Under the pieces are notes generated by a model, which was not told where the DNA came from, ran no database searches, and saw only the letters and a program-made list of their open reading frames with translations. DNA of 64,000 nucleotides. It comes from Hymenobacter nitidus. GTDB lineage: Bacteria; Bacteroidota; Bacteroidia; Cytophagales; Hymenobacteraceae. The first letter of the stretch is position 1, and the number at the start of each line of letters is the position of its first letter. The DNA lies in NCBI RefSeq assembly GCF_020447315.1, contig NZ_JAJADQ010000001.1:682001-746000 (forward strand), in the 5' to 3' direction. Positions 44,399 to 54,502 of this stretch are shown one piece after another. Position numbers and translations under genes: made by a program.

Positions 44399-44406
44399 TA
44401 CCTTTG
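44399..44406 (+). promoter_or_regulatory. -7 box of gcvP
   Basis: TACCTTTG is a perfect TAnnTTTG match, 51 bases before the gcvP ATG. No convincing TTG lies 19-21 bases upstream. Confidence 0.55.
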
Positions 44407-44457
44407 TGTGCCCCACCCTCCCATCGGGCATTTCCCCGCCATTTCTAGCCCTTTTCT

Positions 44458-47379
<2,922 letters not shown>

Positions 47380-47390
47380 CGGCTGCTAAC

Positions 47391-47434
47391 CAAACAAAAA
47401 GAGCCGCCCCGGAAGGAGCGGCTCTTTTTGTTTG
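47391..47434 (+). terminator. 17-bp terminator of gcvP (bidirectional)
   Basis: 17-base perfect arms (47391-47407 with 47418-47434), 10-base loop, T5 run at 47425-47429 and A5 run at 47396-47400. It can serve gcvP and the convergent small lipoprotein gene. Confidence 0.92.
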
Positions 47435-47475
47435 TCGGTTTGCAAGCGGGTGTGCCAGATACGGTGGCCAGGATT

Positions 47476-47772
47476 CTAGCGCTGGGGAAAGCAGGTGCGG
47501 TACATGTAGCCCGTCACAGGTTTGCCATCCTTGGTCACCCGGGCCTTCACGAAGTAGGCATCCACGGTATCCATCACCTGCACTTCCATGCCCGAGCCAA
47601 TAGTCGTCAGGGTGGCCGACTGCTTGCTCATGCCATCATACAGGGTGCATTCGACGACGGTGTTGTAGGCAACGGGCGTCCGGTTGGCGCGGGAGGAGGA
47701 GGAAGACTCGCTGGCGGCGCTACAGGAAGAAAGCAGAGCCAGAGTAAAGATGTGAAGTAGACGTTTGTTCAT
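47476..47772 (-). CDS. Small lipoprotein with SH3-like domain
   Basis: The 98-residue protein has lipobox LLSSC (Cys at about residue 17) and a Ser run (ESSSSSRANR). The mature part is a compact beta domain: VVECTLYDGMSKQSATLTTI, GMEVQVMDTVDAYFVKARVT and GYMYRTCF. It resembles bacterial SH3-type domains with a Cys pair (CTLY...CF) that could form a disulfide. It may bind peptide or cell wall, but this is inference. Monocistronic. Confidence 0.7.
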   Translation of the reverse strand: MNKRLLHIFTLALLSSCSAASESSSSSRANRTPVAYNTVVECTLYDGMSKQSATLTTIGSGMEVQVMDTVDAYFVKARVTKDGKPVTGYMYRTCFPQR

Positions 47773-47996
47773 AATAAGTCGTTAGGTGGGTTAAGATAGA
47801 GCTATTTCAAGGTTAAAAGGAATTTTCCAATAAAATTTCTTCGCCGGAATACGCTGCTAGCCTACCACTTCGGGAACGTTGGCGGGGCCCTCAACGTTAA
47901 AAAATCAGCCCTACAAAGCTGGATTTTTCGGTACTTGCTGCCAACCATCCTTCGTCCGTTGGGTTCTTCTATACTCCACTATCTGATCAACCACCA

Positions 47997-48596
47997 ATGA
48001 ACCGCATATCCCGCTTTTTCGCCCGTCCGGTTGCCCTGGCAGCCGTGGGCCTTTCCCTGCTGCTGGGAGTTAGCAGCTGCGCCAGCTCGCACGTTGGTGT
48101 CTCCTCCGATTTCGACCATTCCGTGAATTTCCGCGCCTATAAAACCTGGGCCTGGTATCCACAGCAGATGACGGACACGGAAGGCGGTCCGGCCAAAGGC
48201 TACGAGTCATTCTTCGATAAGCGCATGCGTACGGCCGTAGAGGCTGAAATGGGCCGTAAAGGCCTCACGCAGGTCGACAAGAACCCCGACATTTTTGTGG
48301 CCTACAGCGCCAAGGTGGAAGACAAGCAGCGCGTGAATTATCCTTACTCGCCCTATGGCTTCGGCTACGGCTACTACGGTTATGGCCGCGGTATGAACTC
48401 CGTTTCGGAATACAAGGAAGGCACTGTCATCATCGACATCGTGGATGCCAAGCGCAAGGAGCTGGCGTGGCGCGGCATGGGCGAAGCCCAGATTGAGAAC
48501 CGCACCATTTCCGAGCCCGAAGTATTCCGCATTGTGGGCAGCGTGCTGGGCACCTACCCTCCCACCGACGGTCGCAACAGCCAGGCTACCCGCTAA
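47997..48596 (+). CDS. DUF4136-domain lipoprotein
   Basis: The 199-residue protein has a signal peptide and lipobox VSSCAS (Cys near 29). The DUF4136 domain follows: DFDHSVNFRAYKTWAWYP, AVEAEMGRKGLTQVDKNPDI, FVAYSAKVEDKQ, then a Gly/Tyr-rich loop (SPYGFGYGYYGYGRG). The end is IDIVDAKRKELAWRGMGEAQ and FRIVGSVLGTYPP. Such lipoproteins are expected at the outer membrane; their function is not established. A very long terminator stem follows. Confidence 0.88.
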   Translation: MNRISRFFARPVALAAVGLSLLLGVSSCASSHVGVSSDFDHSVNFRAYKTWAWYPQQMTDTEGGPAKGYESFFDKRMRTAVEAEMGRKGLTQVDKNPDIFVAYSAKVEDKQRVNYPYSPYGFGYGYYGYGRGMNSVSEYKEGTVIIDIVDAKRKELAWRGMGEAQIENRTISEPEVFRIVGSVLGTYPPTDGRNSQATR

Positions 48597-48603
48597 GCTC
48601 AAT

Positions 48604-48678
48604 CTGCGAAATGCTGTCAAACAAAAAGCGCGGCCCCCATAGTGGGAGCCGCGCTTTTTGTTTGACAGCATTTCGCAG
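48604..48678. terminator. 31-bp perfect bidirectional terminator stem
   Basis: Arms 48604-48634 and 48648-48678 are perfect complements for 31 bases around a 13-base loop, with A5 and T5 runs inside the stem (48623-48627 and 48655-48659). It separates the convergent DUF4136 and lipA genes, beginning 7 bases after one stop codon and ending 9 bases before the other. Confidence 0.9.
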
Positions 48679-48686
48679 TACGCCTT

Positions 48687-49601
48687 TTAAATCGGCACGT
48701 TCACGTGGCGCTCGGCGTGGTAGCTGCTACGTACCAACGGGCCGGATTCCACGTACTTGAGTCCCCGGCGCAAGCCTTCCTCGCGGTAATGCGCGAACAG
48801 ATCGGGGTGAATGAACTCGGCTACTTCGATGTGACGCTTGGTAGGCTGCAGGTACTGGCCCAGGGTCAGGATGTCGAGGCCATTGGCCGCCAGATCGTCC
48901 ATGGCTTGGTACATTTCCTCTTTGGTTTCACCCAGGCCCAGCATAATGCCCGATTTAGTGCGCTTACCGGCTTCCTTGGTGCGCCGGATCTGCTCCAGGC
49001 TCCGGTCGTACTTGGCCTGGGGCCGCACGAGGCGGTAGAGGCTGCCCACAGTTTCCACGTTGTGCGACACCACTTCCTGCCCACCGGCAATCATGGTATC
49101 CAATGCGGCCCAGTTGGCTTTCACGTCCGGAATCAGCGTTTCAATGGTGGTGCTGGGGCTGAGCTGCTTGATGCCCACCACAGTTTCGTACCAGATGCTG
49201 GCGCCCCGGTCTTTCAACTCGTCGCGGTTCACGCTGGTAATTACGGCGTGCTTCACGCCCATGAGCTGAATGGCTTCGGCCACGCGACGGGGCTCGTCGG
49301 TGTCATACTCATTGGGGCGGCCCGTAGCCACGGCGCAGAATGAGCAAGAGCGGGTGCAGATGTTGCCCAGAATCATGAAGGTGGCCGTGCCGGCGCCCCA
49401 GCACTCGCCCATATTCGGGCAGTTGCCGCTCTCACAGATGGTGTGCAGCTTGTGCTCGTCCACCAGGCGGCGCACTTTGGCATATTCGGGGCCTACCGGC
49501 AGCTTCACGCGCAGCCAGTCCGGCTTGCGCGGCTTGGCTGGTACCGCCGGAGCGGCGGTTTGGGCTTGAATGATAGGTAAAGTCAGCAGCAGGTCATCCA
49601 T
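48687..49601 (-). CDS. lipA: Lipoyl synthase
   Basis: The 304-residue radical-SAM enzyme has the auxiliary cluster motif [12 protein letters not shown] (about 57-68) and the radical-SAM motif CTRSCSFC (about 83-90). SAM-binding segments and the C-terminal RSSYHAERH motif are present. It inserts two sulfurs into octanoyl-protein to make lipoate for OdhB, the branched-chain E2 and GcvH. All three cluster-ligand sets are present. The minus-strand TACCTTTG sits only 4 bases before the ATG, which implies a nearly leaderless mRNA. Confidence 0.97.
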   Translation of the reverse strand: MDDLLLTLPIIQAQTAAPAVPAKPRKPDWLRVKLPVGPEYAKVRRLVDEHKLHTICESGNCPNMGECWGAGTATFMILGNICTRSCSFCAVATGRPNEYDTDEPRRVAEAIQLMGVKHAVITSVNRDELKDRGASIWYETVVGIKQLSPSTTIETLIPDVKANWAALDTMIAGGQEVVSHNVETVGSLYRLVRPQAKYDRSLEQIRRTKEAGKRTKSGIMLGLGETKEEMYQAMDDLAANGLDILTLGQYLQPTKRHIEVAEFIHPDLFAHYREEGLRRGLKYVESGPLVRSSYHAERHVNVPI

Positions 49602-49605
49602 ACTA

Positions 49606-49613
49606 CAAAGGTA
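49606..49613 (-). promoter_or_regulatory. -7 box of lipA, start-proximal
   Basis: The minus strand reads TACCTTTG, ending 4 bases before the ATG at 49601. Transcription would begin at or within a few bases of the start codon. No clear -33 TTG was seen. Confidence 0.55.
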
Positions 49614-49746
49614 GCGGTCAGTTAGCAGTTATGAGTACCACCGGGCAAGGATGGCTAAAAAACAGAAGACTTTCCAGTCGTCAGGGTATAAACACCCGAA
49701 CGCCTGAAAAGTCCTTTTTAGTTGCCGAAAAGGCGAGGTTGTTGGC

Positions 49747-50523
49747 TTAGCTCCGGTGCCCGATGTAGAGCGTCAGGTACACGGACGGGAAGAAGTTCGT
49801 ATTCAATGCGCTGTCACTGATGTTAGGAGCCCGCAGAATCATCAGGTTCTTAGGGTACACTTCAAACAGGAAGCCGGTTTCGATGCCCGCCACGGCGTCG
49901 CGGTAACGGCCATACTCGAAGCTAAGCGCCCCGCGCAGGTGGCCACCGACTTTCACATTCGTTTCGCCGGCCCCGGTGAAAATGGGGGCCCGGTCCAGAA
50001 TCAACTCCGCCCGGGGATGAAGCGTGGGGTCGTACTGCTCACTGCGGATATCTTCCTGCACCGCCCGGCCGCCGTTTTCGCGCAGCGTATAGTCGTAGTA
50101 GATATAGTAGGGCATCAGCAGGCCCACCGAGGGCCCGGCGCCGAGCAAGGCGTTGATCTGTACTCCGGACTCGGGTGCTTTGCGGAAAACAACGCGCTGC
50201 ATACCGAAGGAAGGCCGTATGACGAACATGTAGTTCGACTTGCCAGCCACGAAGGAGCCGCCGGTAGCGCCGTTGAGGAGGCGCTGCTCCTTGGGGTGCT
50301 TCACCTCGACGCCCTCAATGCCCCAGAACCGGGACCATTTTTCGTCCAAAACCCGCGTAGAGCGCACGGCGACACCGCCAATCAGGCCACCGCGGGTGTT
50401 GAAGTTGATGCCGTAGGTAAATTCCTTGCGGTAGGAAGGCTCGTCGTTGCTCTGGGCCTGCACCCGAAGCGACGACCCAAGCAGGGCCAGCAAGCAAAAG
50501 CCGAAAGTGTAGAAGTGACGCAC
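49747..50523 (-). CDS. Probable outer-membrane beta-barrel protein
   Basis: I use the GTG at 50523, which gives 258 residues starting with a signal peptide (VRHFYTFGFCLLALLGSSLR, ending VQAQ). An earlier GTG at 50574 would add a Pro-rich tail before the hydrophobic core and is less likely. The mature part is beta-rich with alternating strands (KEFTYGINFNTRGGLIGGVA, GKSNYMFVIRPSFGMQRVVF, NVKVGGHLRGALSFEYGRYR) and ends NTNFFPSVYLTLYIGHRS, an aromatic barrel-like ending. No specific family is recognised. Confidence 0.7.
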   Translation of the reverse strand: MRHFYTFGFCLLALLGSSLRVQAQSNDEPSYRKEFTYGINFNTRGGLIGGVAVRSTRVLDEKWSRFWGIEGVEVKHPKEQRLLNGATGGSFVAGKSNYMFVIRPSFGMQRVVFRKAPESGVQINALLGAGPSVGLLMPYYIYYDYTLRENGGRAVQEDIRSEQYDPTLHPRAELILDRAPIFTGAGETNVKVGGHLRGALSFEYGRYRDAVAGIETGFLFEVYPKNLMILRAPNISDSALNTNFFPSVYLTLYIGHRS

Positions 50524-50597
50524 GGGTGGCGGGATGGCTAAGGATGGAGGAAATGACGCGAAATGACCGGCCACGGGGCCGTCCTATCTAAAGTACG

Positions 50598-50605
50598 TAA
50601 ATTTG
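50598..50605 (+). promoter_or_regulatory. -7 box of the OsmC gene
   Basis: TAAATTTG matches TAnnTTTG exactly, 28 bases before the ATG at 50634. No good TTG at 19-21 bases upstream. Confidence 0.5.
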
Positions 50606-50633
50606 CGAGCAATGTATTGCCAACTTTCTGACT

Positions 50634-51041
50634 ATGAGCACCGCCACCGCCCGCTACGCCGGTAATCTGCGCTCCGAAGCCGTTCACACCGCTTCGGGCA
50701 CCACTATTTTCACCGACGCCCCCGTGGATAACCACGGCCGCGGAGAAGCTTTTTCCCCCACCGACTTGGTCAGTGCGGCGCTGGGCACCTGCATGATGAC
50801 CATTATGGGCATCGTCGCCGAGCGCAACAACCTTGACCTGACCGGGGTGAGCTTTGAGGTAAGCAAGCATATGGCCTCGGAGCCGCGCCGCATTGCCCAG
50901 ATTGATGTAAGCTTTCGGCTCCCGGGTTCCCTAACCAAAAAGGAGCGTGCCTTGCTCGAAAACGCAGCCCGCACCTGTCCGGTAGCCCTAAGTCTGAACC
51001 CAGAAATCCGGCAGGAGGTTCAGTTCGCCTACGGCGAATAA
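50634..51041 (+). CDS. OsmC-family protein
   Basis: The 135-residue protein has the OsmC/Ohr alpha-beta fold with two key Cys residues in LGTCMMTIMG and RTCPVALSL. GEAFSPTDLVSAALGTCM is the family signature. It reduces organic hydroperoxides using the Cys pair in the cytoplasm. It belongs to the OsmC-like subgroup and not clearly to Ohr or OsmC proper. A 115-base region downstream contains a GT-rich inverted repeat. Confidence 0.93.
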   Translation: MSTATARYAGNLRSEAVHTASGTTIFTDAPVDNHGRGEAFSPTDLVSAALGTCMMTIMGIVAERNNLDLTGVSFEVSKHMASEPRRIAQIDVSFRLPGSLTKKERALLENAARTCPVALSLNPEIRQEVQFAYGE

Positions 51042-51045
51042 GTGG

Positions 51046-51153
51046 AATTGTGAGGTGGTGAACGGGTGAGTTATAGGGCTACTGGTAACAACTGCGCAGT
51101 CTGCGCAAACAGTAGAAAAACTTACCCCTTCACCACCTCCTCATCTCACCACT
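51046..51153. repeat. GT-rich imperfect inverted repeat
   Basis: AATTGTGAGGTGGTGAA (51046-51062) resembles the sequence at 21849-21866. Its approximate complement CTTCACCACCTCCTCATCTC lies near 51127-51146. The arms are about 85 percent matched around a 60-base loop; it may act as a terminator or a dispersed element. Confidence 0.5.
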
Positions 51154-51156
51154 TTT

Positions 51157-51501
51157 CTAGCTTACTACGCCCTTCACGTCGCTGAGGCGGATGCCCATGT
51201 GGGAAGCATCGAAGCGGCACTCGCCATCCTGAATCAGCAGCAGCTGGGGCGACTCGTGGCGCACGCCAAACTTGCTGGTTATTTCGCTGGAAATGGGCCG
51301 GTAGCGAAGCAGGTCGAGGTAGTAGATGGTCACGTTGTCCAGGTTGGCATCGGGCCACTGGCGTTCCAGCTTGCTTTTGGCCGCGGCGCTGATGGAGCAG
51401 CTGGTGCTGTGCTTGAAAATCAGCACCGGATGCTCGTGCGACTCGCGTACGATATCGGTGAGCTGATCGGACTCGGTGAGGGGCAGCCAGGGAGTACTCA
51501 T
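51157..51501 (-). CDS. YtxJ-type bacillithiol-system redox protein
   Basis: The 114-residue protein from the ATG at 51501 starts MSTPWLPLTESDQLTDIVRE. It has the YtxJ pattern: PVLIFKHSTSCSISAAAKSK (single redox Cys), YYLDLLRYRPISSEITSKFG and HESPQLLLIQDGECRFDASH. The family has a thioredoxin-like fold and works as a monothiol bacilliredoxin, which points to bacillithiol use in this organism. It begins 4 bases after the stop codon of the 51506 gene, so the two form an operon. Confidence 0.92.
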   Translation of the reverse strand: MSTPWLPLTESDQLTDIVRESHEHPVLIFKHSTSCSISAAAKSKLERQWPDANLDNVTIYYLDLLRYRPISSEITSKFGVRHESPQLLLIQDGECRFDASHMGIRLSDVKGVVS

Positions 51502-51505
51502 AGGA

Positions 51506-51829
51506 CTATTCTTTCTTTGCTTTCTTTTTGGTGCGCAGGCCCAACCCAACGTGGGCCGGTTCGCTCACGCGGGGCATGCCCGCGTTGTCGAACTTATAAC
51601 TCTCGCGGCCGTCATTAGGTTGCTGCGGCCGGCCGGTTCCGCCAGGCTTCAGGCTGGTTTTATCCACCGACAAGTGTGAGTCCTTGTATTCAGCCTTGAA
51701 CTTGCGGGCGTCGCGCAGGGCGCGGCGACTTTCGGCTCGTTTGCGCGCCGGATACATATCGTCGGTTTGGGCCAGGGCGGCCGTACTCAGGCCCAACAGC
51801 AGCCCGCAGGCTAAGTAGATGACACGCAT
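51506..51829 (-). CDS. Small secreted protein, unknown, upstream of ytxJ-type gene
   Basis: The 107-residue protein has a signal peptide (1-20, ending AALAQ), then a charged, Arg/Lys-rich body (PARKRAESRRALRDARKFKA) with no Cys. It ends LRTKKKAKKE. It is probably disordered. It lies upstream of the YtxJ-type gene with a 4-base gap, so co-transcription is likely. Whether the two proteins cooperate is unclear, because one is secreted and the other cytoplasmic. Confidence 0.7.
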   Translation of the reverse strand: MRVIYLACGLLLGLSTAALAQTDDMYPARKRAESRRALRDARKFKAEYKDSHLSVDKTSLKPGGTGRPQQPNDGRESYKFDNAGMPRVSEPAHVGLGLRTKKKAKKE

Positions 51830-51942
51830 AGAAATCAGGGGTAGGGAATGTCTGATGGACTAGACTGCGGCGGCGAAACCAGGTTTAAAATCTGCCGTCG
51901 AATGTATACGCAACCGCTACAGTAAGTGGCATTTGCAGAGCC

Positions 51943-52257
51943 TTAAAACGGCAGCGTAATACCCAGAAAGGTGCGCTGGCCAACTTTTTTCTTCAGGCGC
52001 CGCCGCTCGTACTTGGGTTTTTTCAGCAGCCCGTTTTTGTCGTAGTTGTTTTTGATGGGCTTCATCTCCGTGGTAGCCCCCGTGCTGCGCCCATCGGCTG
52101 ACACCTCGTCCTTGTTGACGGCCTTCACCTTGGGCTGGGGCGGCCCCGTGGGGTTAGGCATGCGGTAGGGTCGGCAGCCGCCGCCAGCCATGAGCAGGAA
52201 GCCAAGCGCGACACCGCCTACGACGCGGCGCATGGTAGAAAAAGACAAAAAGCTCAT
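51943..52257 (-). CDS. Small basic lipoprotein
   Basis: The frame runs 104 residues from the ATG at 52257; a second ATG at 52233 would give MRRVVGGVALGFLLMAGGGC as a more usual signal peptide. The lipobox is AGGGC. The body has Pro/Lys-rich disordered sequence (PNPTGPPQPKVKAVNKDEVS) and a basic cluster (KKPKYERRRLKKKVGQRTFL), ending GITLPF. No family is recognised. Confidence 0.62.
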   Translation of the reverse strand: MSFLSFSTMRRVVGGVALGFLLMAGGGCRPYRMPNPTGPPQPKVKAVNKDEVSADGRSTGATTEMKPIKNNYDKNGLLKKPKYERRRLKKKVGQRTFLGITLPF

Positions 52258-52378
52258 GCAGCGCAGTTCACGATAAAGCTTCGGGACAAGACAGTCCGAA
52301 AGATAAACAACAACCCAGACACTAGCAGACTAGCGGGGAAAGCAGCAGCTGACTACCACTTCTTTACCCCGCCAACGG

Positions 52379-54367
52379 CTAGTAAGCCAGCAGCTTCTCG
52401 ACCCGCTCGCGCAGGCGCTGCTGGGGCAAGAAGGCCTTTTCCAGCGGCGGCGAGAAGGGAATGGCCGTGTCCAGGGAAGCCACGCGCTGCACCGGGCCGT
52501 CGAGGTGCTCGAAGCAGTGCTCGGCAATCCAGGCCGCAATTTCTCCCCCGATGCCGCCCGTGAGCGTGTCTTCGTGGAACAGAATGATGCGGCCGGTTTT
52601 GAGCACGGTGGCCCGCACGGCTTCCTCGTCCCAGGGCAGCAGGGTGCGCAAATCCAGGATGTCGCAGTCCAGGTTCAGCTCCTCGGCCAGGCTGGTGGCC
52701 CAGTGCACGCCGGCCCCGTAGGTGATGATGCTCAGCTCCGAGCCTTCCCGGGCCAGAGCGGCCTTGCCGATAGGCGTGGTGTAGTACGCATCCGGAACAG
52801 GCCCGCTGATGCTGCGGTAGAGCATCTTGTGCTCGAAGTAAATCACCGGGTTGGGGTCTTCAATGGCGGCATTGAGCAGGCCCTTGGCGTCGTGCGGGTT
52901 GCTCGGAAACACCACTTTCAGGCCGGGTGTGTGGGTAAACCAGGCCTCGTTGCTTTGGGAGTGGAATGGGCCGGCCGCCGAGCCCGCGCCGGTGGGCATG
53001 CGTACCACTACGTCGGCATTCTGGCCCCATCGGTAGTGGCTTTTGGCCAGGTTGTTCACAATCTGGTTGAAGCCGCAGGTTACGAAGTCGGCAAACTGCA
53101 TTTCGACCATGGCCTTTTTGCGCCGGATGCTCAGGCCCAGGCCCGCGCCCACAATGGCCGACTCGCACAAGGGCGTATTGCGCACCCGGCCCTTGCCAAA
53201 CTGCCCCACGAAGCCTTCCGTTACCTTAAATACCCCGCCGTAGTCGGCAATGTCCTGGCCCATGAGCACCAGCTCGGGGTAGCGCTCCATGCTCTGGCGC
53301 AGCGCGTCGCTGATGGCGTCGACGTAGCGTTTCTCGGTGGTTGGTTGCTGGTTGTCAGGTGCTAGCTGCAGCGACTTATCGGCCTCAAAGGGCTGGTACA
53401 TGTCGGCAATTTCCTCCGCCACGTTAGCCGTCGGCATGGGTGTAGCGTCGGCCACGCGTAGCCCTTCCTCGATTTCGCGCTTGATGGTTTCGCGGAAGCG
53501 CATGCGGGCTTCCTCATCCAGAATGCCTTCGGCCAGCAGCCACTTCTCGTAGTTTTCCACCGGGTCTTTCTGGGCCCACTCCTCAAACAGCTCCTGGGGT
53601 ACGTACTTGGTGCCACTGGCTTCCTCGTGGCCCCGCATGCGGAAGGTAAGGGCCTCCAGCAGCACGGGGCGCGGGTTCTGGCGCAGGTCCTCGGCCAGGC
53701 GCTTCACCGTGTCATATACTTCCAGCACGTTGTTGCCGTCTACCTGCACAGCTTCCATGCCGTAGGCGGGGCCCTTGTCGATGAAGTAGTTGAAGCGGAA
53801 CTGCTCCCGGCTGGGCGTGCTCAGGCCGTAGCCGTTGTTTTCGATGATGAAGATGACCGGCAGCTGCCACACGGCCGCCACGTTCAGGGCCTCGTGGAAG
53901 TCGCCCTCGGAAGCGCCCCCGTCGCCGCTGTAGGTTACCGTCACGCGGGGCTGCTCGTCGAGCAAATCGGCCAGGGCAATGCCGCCGGCCACGGCCAGTT
54001 GCGGCCCCAGGTGACTGATCATGCCCACGATGTGGTGCTCGTTGGTGCCGAAGTGGAAGCTCCGGTCGCGGCCCTTGGTGTAGCCGGTGGTTTTGCCCTG
54101 CCACTGGGCAAAGAGCCGGTCGAGGGGGATATTGCGGCCCGTAAACACGCCCAAATTGCGGTGCAGGGGCAGAATGTACTCGTCGGGATTTAGGGCCAGG
54201 GTGCTGCCCACCGAAATGGCCTCCTGCCCGATGCCCGAAAACCACTTACTGACCTTGCCCTGCCGCAGCAGAATGAGCATTTTCTCCTCTATCATGCGCG
54301 GCTTGAGCAGCCCCTGGTAGAGGTGGAGCAGAATGTCGTTGGAGTAGTCTTTCCGGTCGAAGTTCAT
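52379..54367 (-). CDS. Fused alpha/beta E1 of a 2-oxoacid (branched-chain type) dehydrogenase
   Basis: The 662-residue protein from the ATG at 54367 joins both E1 subunits. The alpha half (about 1-330) has GKVSKWFSGIGQEAISVG, PLHRNLGVFTGR and the thiamine-diphosphate motif GDGGASEGDFHEALN, with ENN 24 to 27 residues on. The beta half (about 345-662) has ISDALRQSMERYPELVLMGQ, GRVRNTPLCESAIVGAGLGL and VFPSNPHDAKGLLNAAIEDP. It decarboxylates branched-chain or similar 2-oxoacids and passes the acyl group to a lipoyl E2 not in this window. The fusion is known in Bacteroidota. It is read alone. Confidence 0.92.
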   Translation of the reverse strand: MNFDRKDYSNDILLHLYQGLLKPRMIEEKMLILLRQGKVSKWFSGIGQEAISVGSTLALNPDEYILPLHRNLGVFTGRNIPLDRLFAQWQGKTTGYTKGRDRSFHFGTNEHHIVGMISHLGPQLAVAGGIALADLLDEQPRVTVTYSGDGGASEGDFHEALNVAAVWQLPVIFIIENNGYGLSTPSREQFRFNYFIDKGPAYGMEAVQVDGNNVLEVYDTVKRLAEDLRQNPRPVLLEALTFRMRGHEEASGTKYVPQELFEEWAQKDPVENYEKWLLAEGILDEEARMRFRETIKREIEEGLRVADATPMPTANVAEEIADMYQPFEADKSLQLAPDNQQPTTEKRYVDAISDALRQSMERYPELVLMGQDIADYGGVFKVTEGFVGQFGKGRVRNTPLCESAIVGAGLGLSIRRKKAMVEMQFADFVTCGFNQIVNNLAKSHYRWGQNADVVVRMPTGAGSAAGPFHSQSNEAWFTHTPGLKVVFPSNPHDAKGLLNAAIEDPNPVIYFEHKMLYRSISGPVPDAYYTTPIGKAALAREGSELSIITYGAGVHWATSLAEELNLDCDILDLRTLLPWDEEAVRATVLKTGRIILFHEDTLTGGIGGEIAAWIAEHCFEHLDGPVQRVASLDTAIPFSPPLEKAFLPQQRLRERVEKLLAY

Positions 54368-54397
54368 ACGGGAGGAGTGGGTGGGTAGTAAGCAGGG

Positions 54398-54405
54398 CAA
54401 AAGTA
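54398..54405 (-). promoter_or_regulatory. -7 box of the E1 fusion gene
   Basis: The minus strand reads TACTTTTG, a perfect TAnnTTTG match, 30 bases before the ATG at 54367. Confidence 0.55.
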
Positions 54406-54502
54406 CAGGTTTGGACGAAAGGAAAATTGTTGAGTTCTGGTGTGAAATCAGCCGGGCCGCGGCATCTATCTTCGGGGCTGATTTCTTCCCTGTATCCTTA
54501 CT

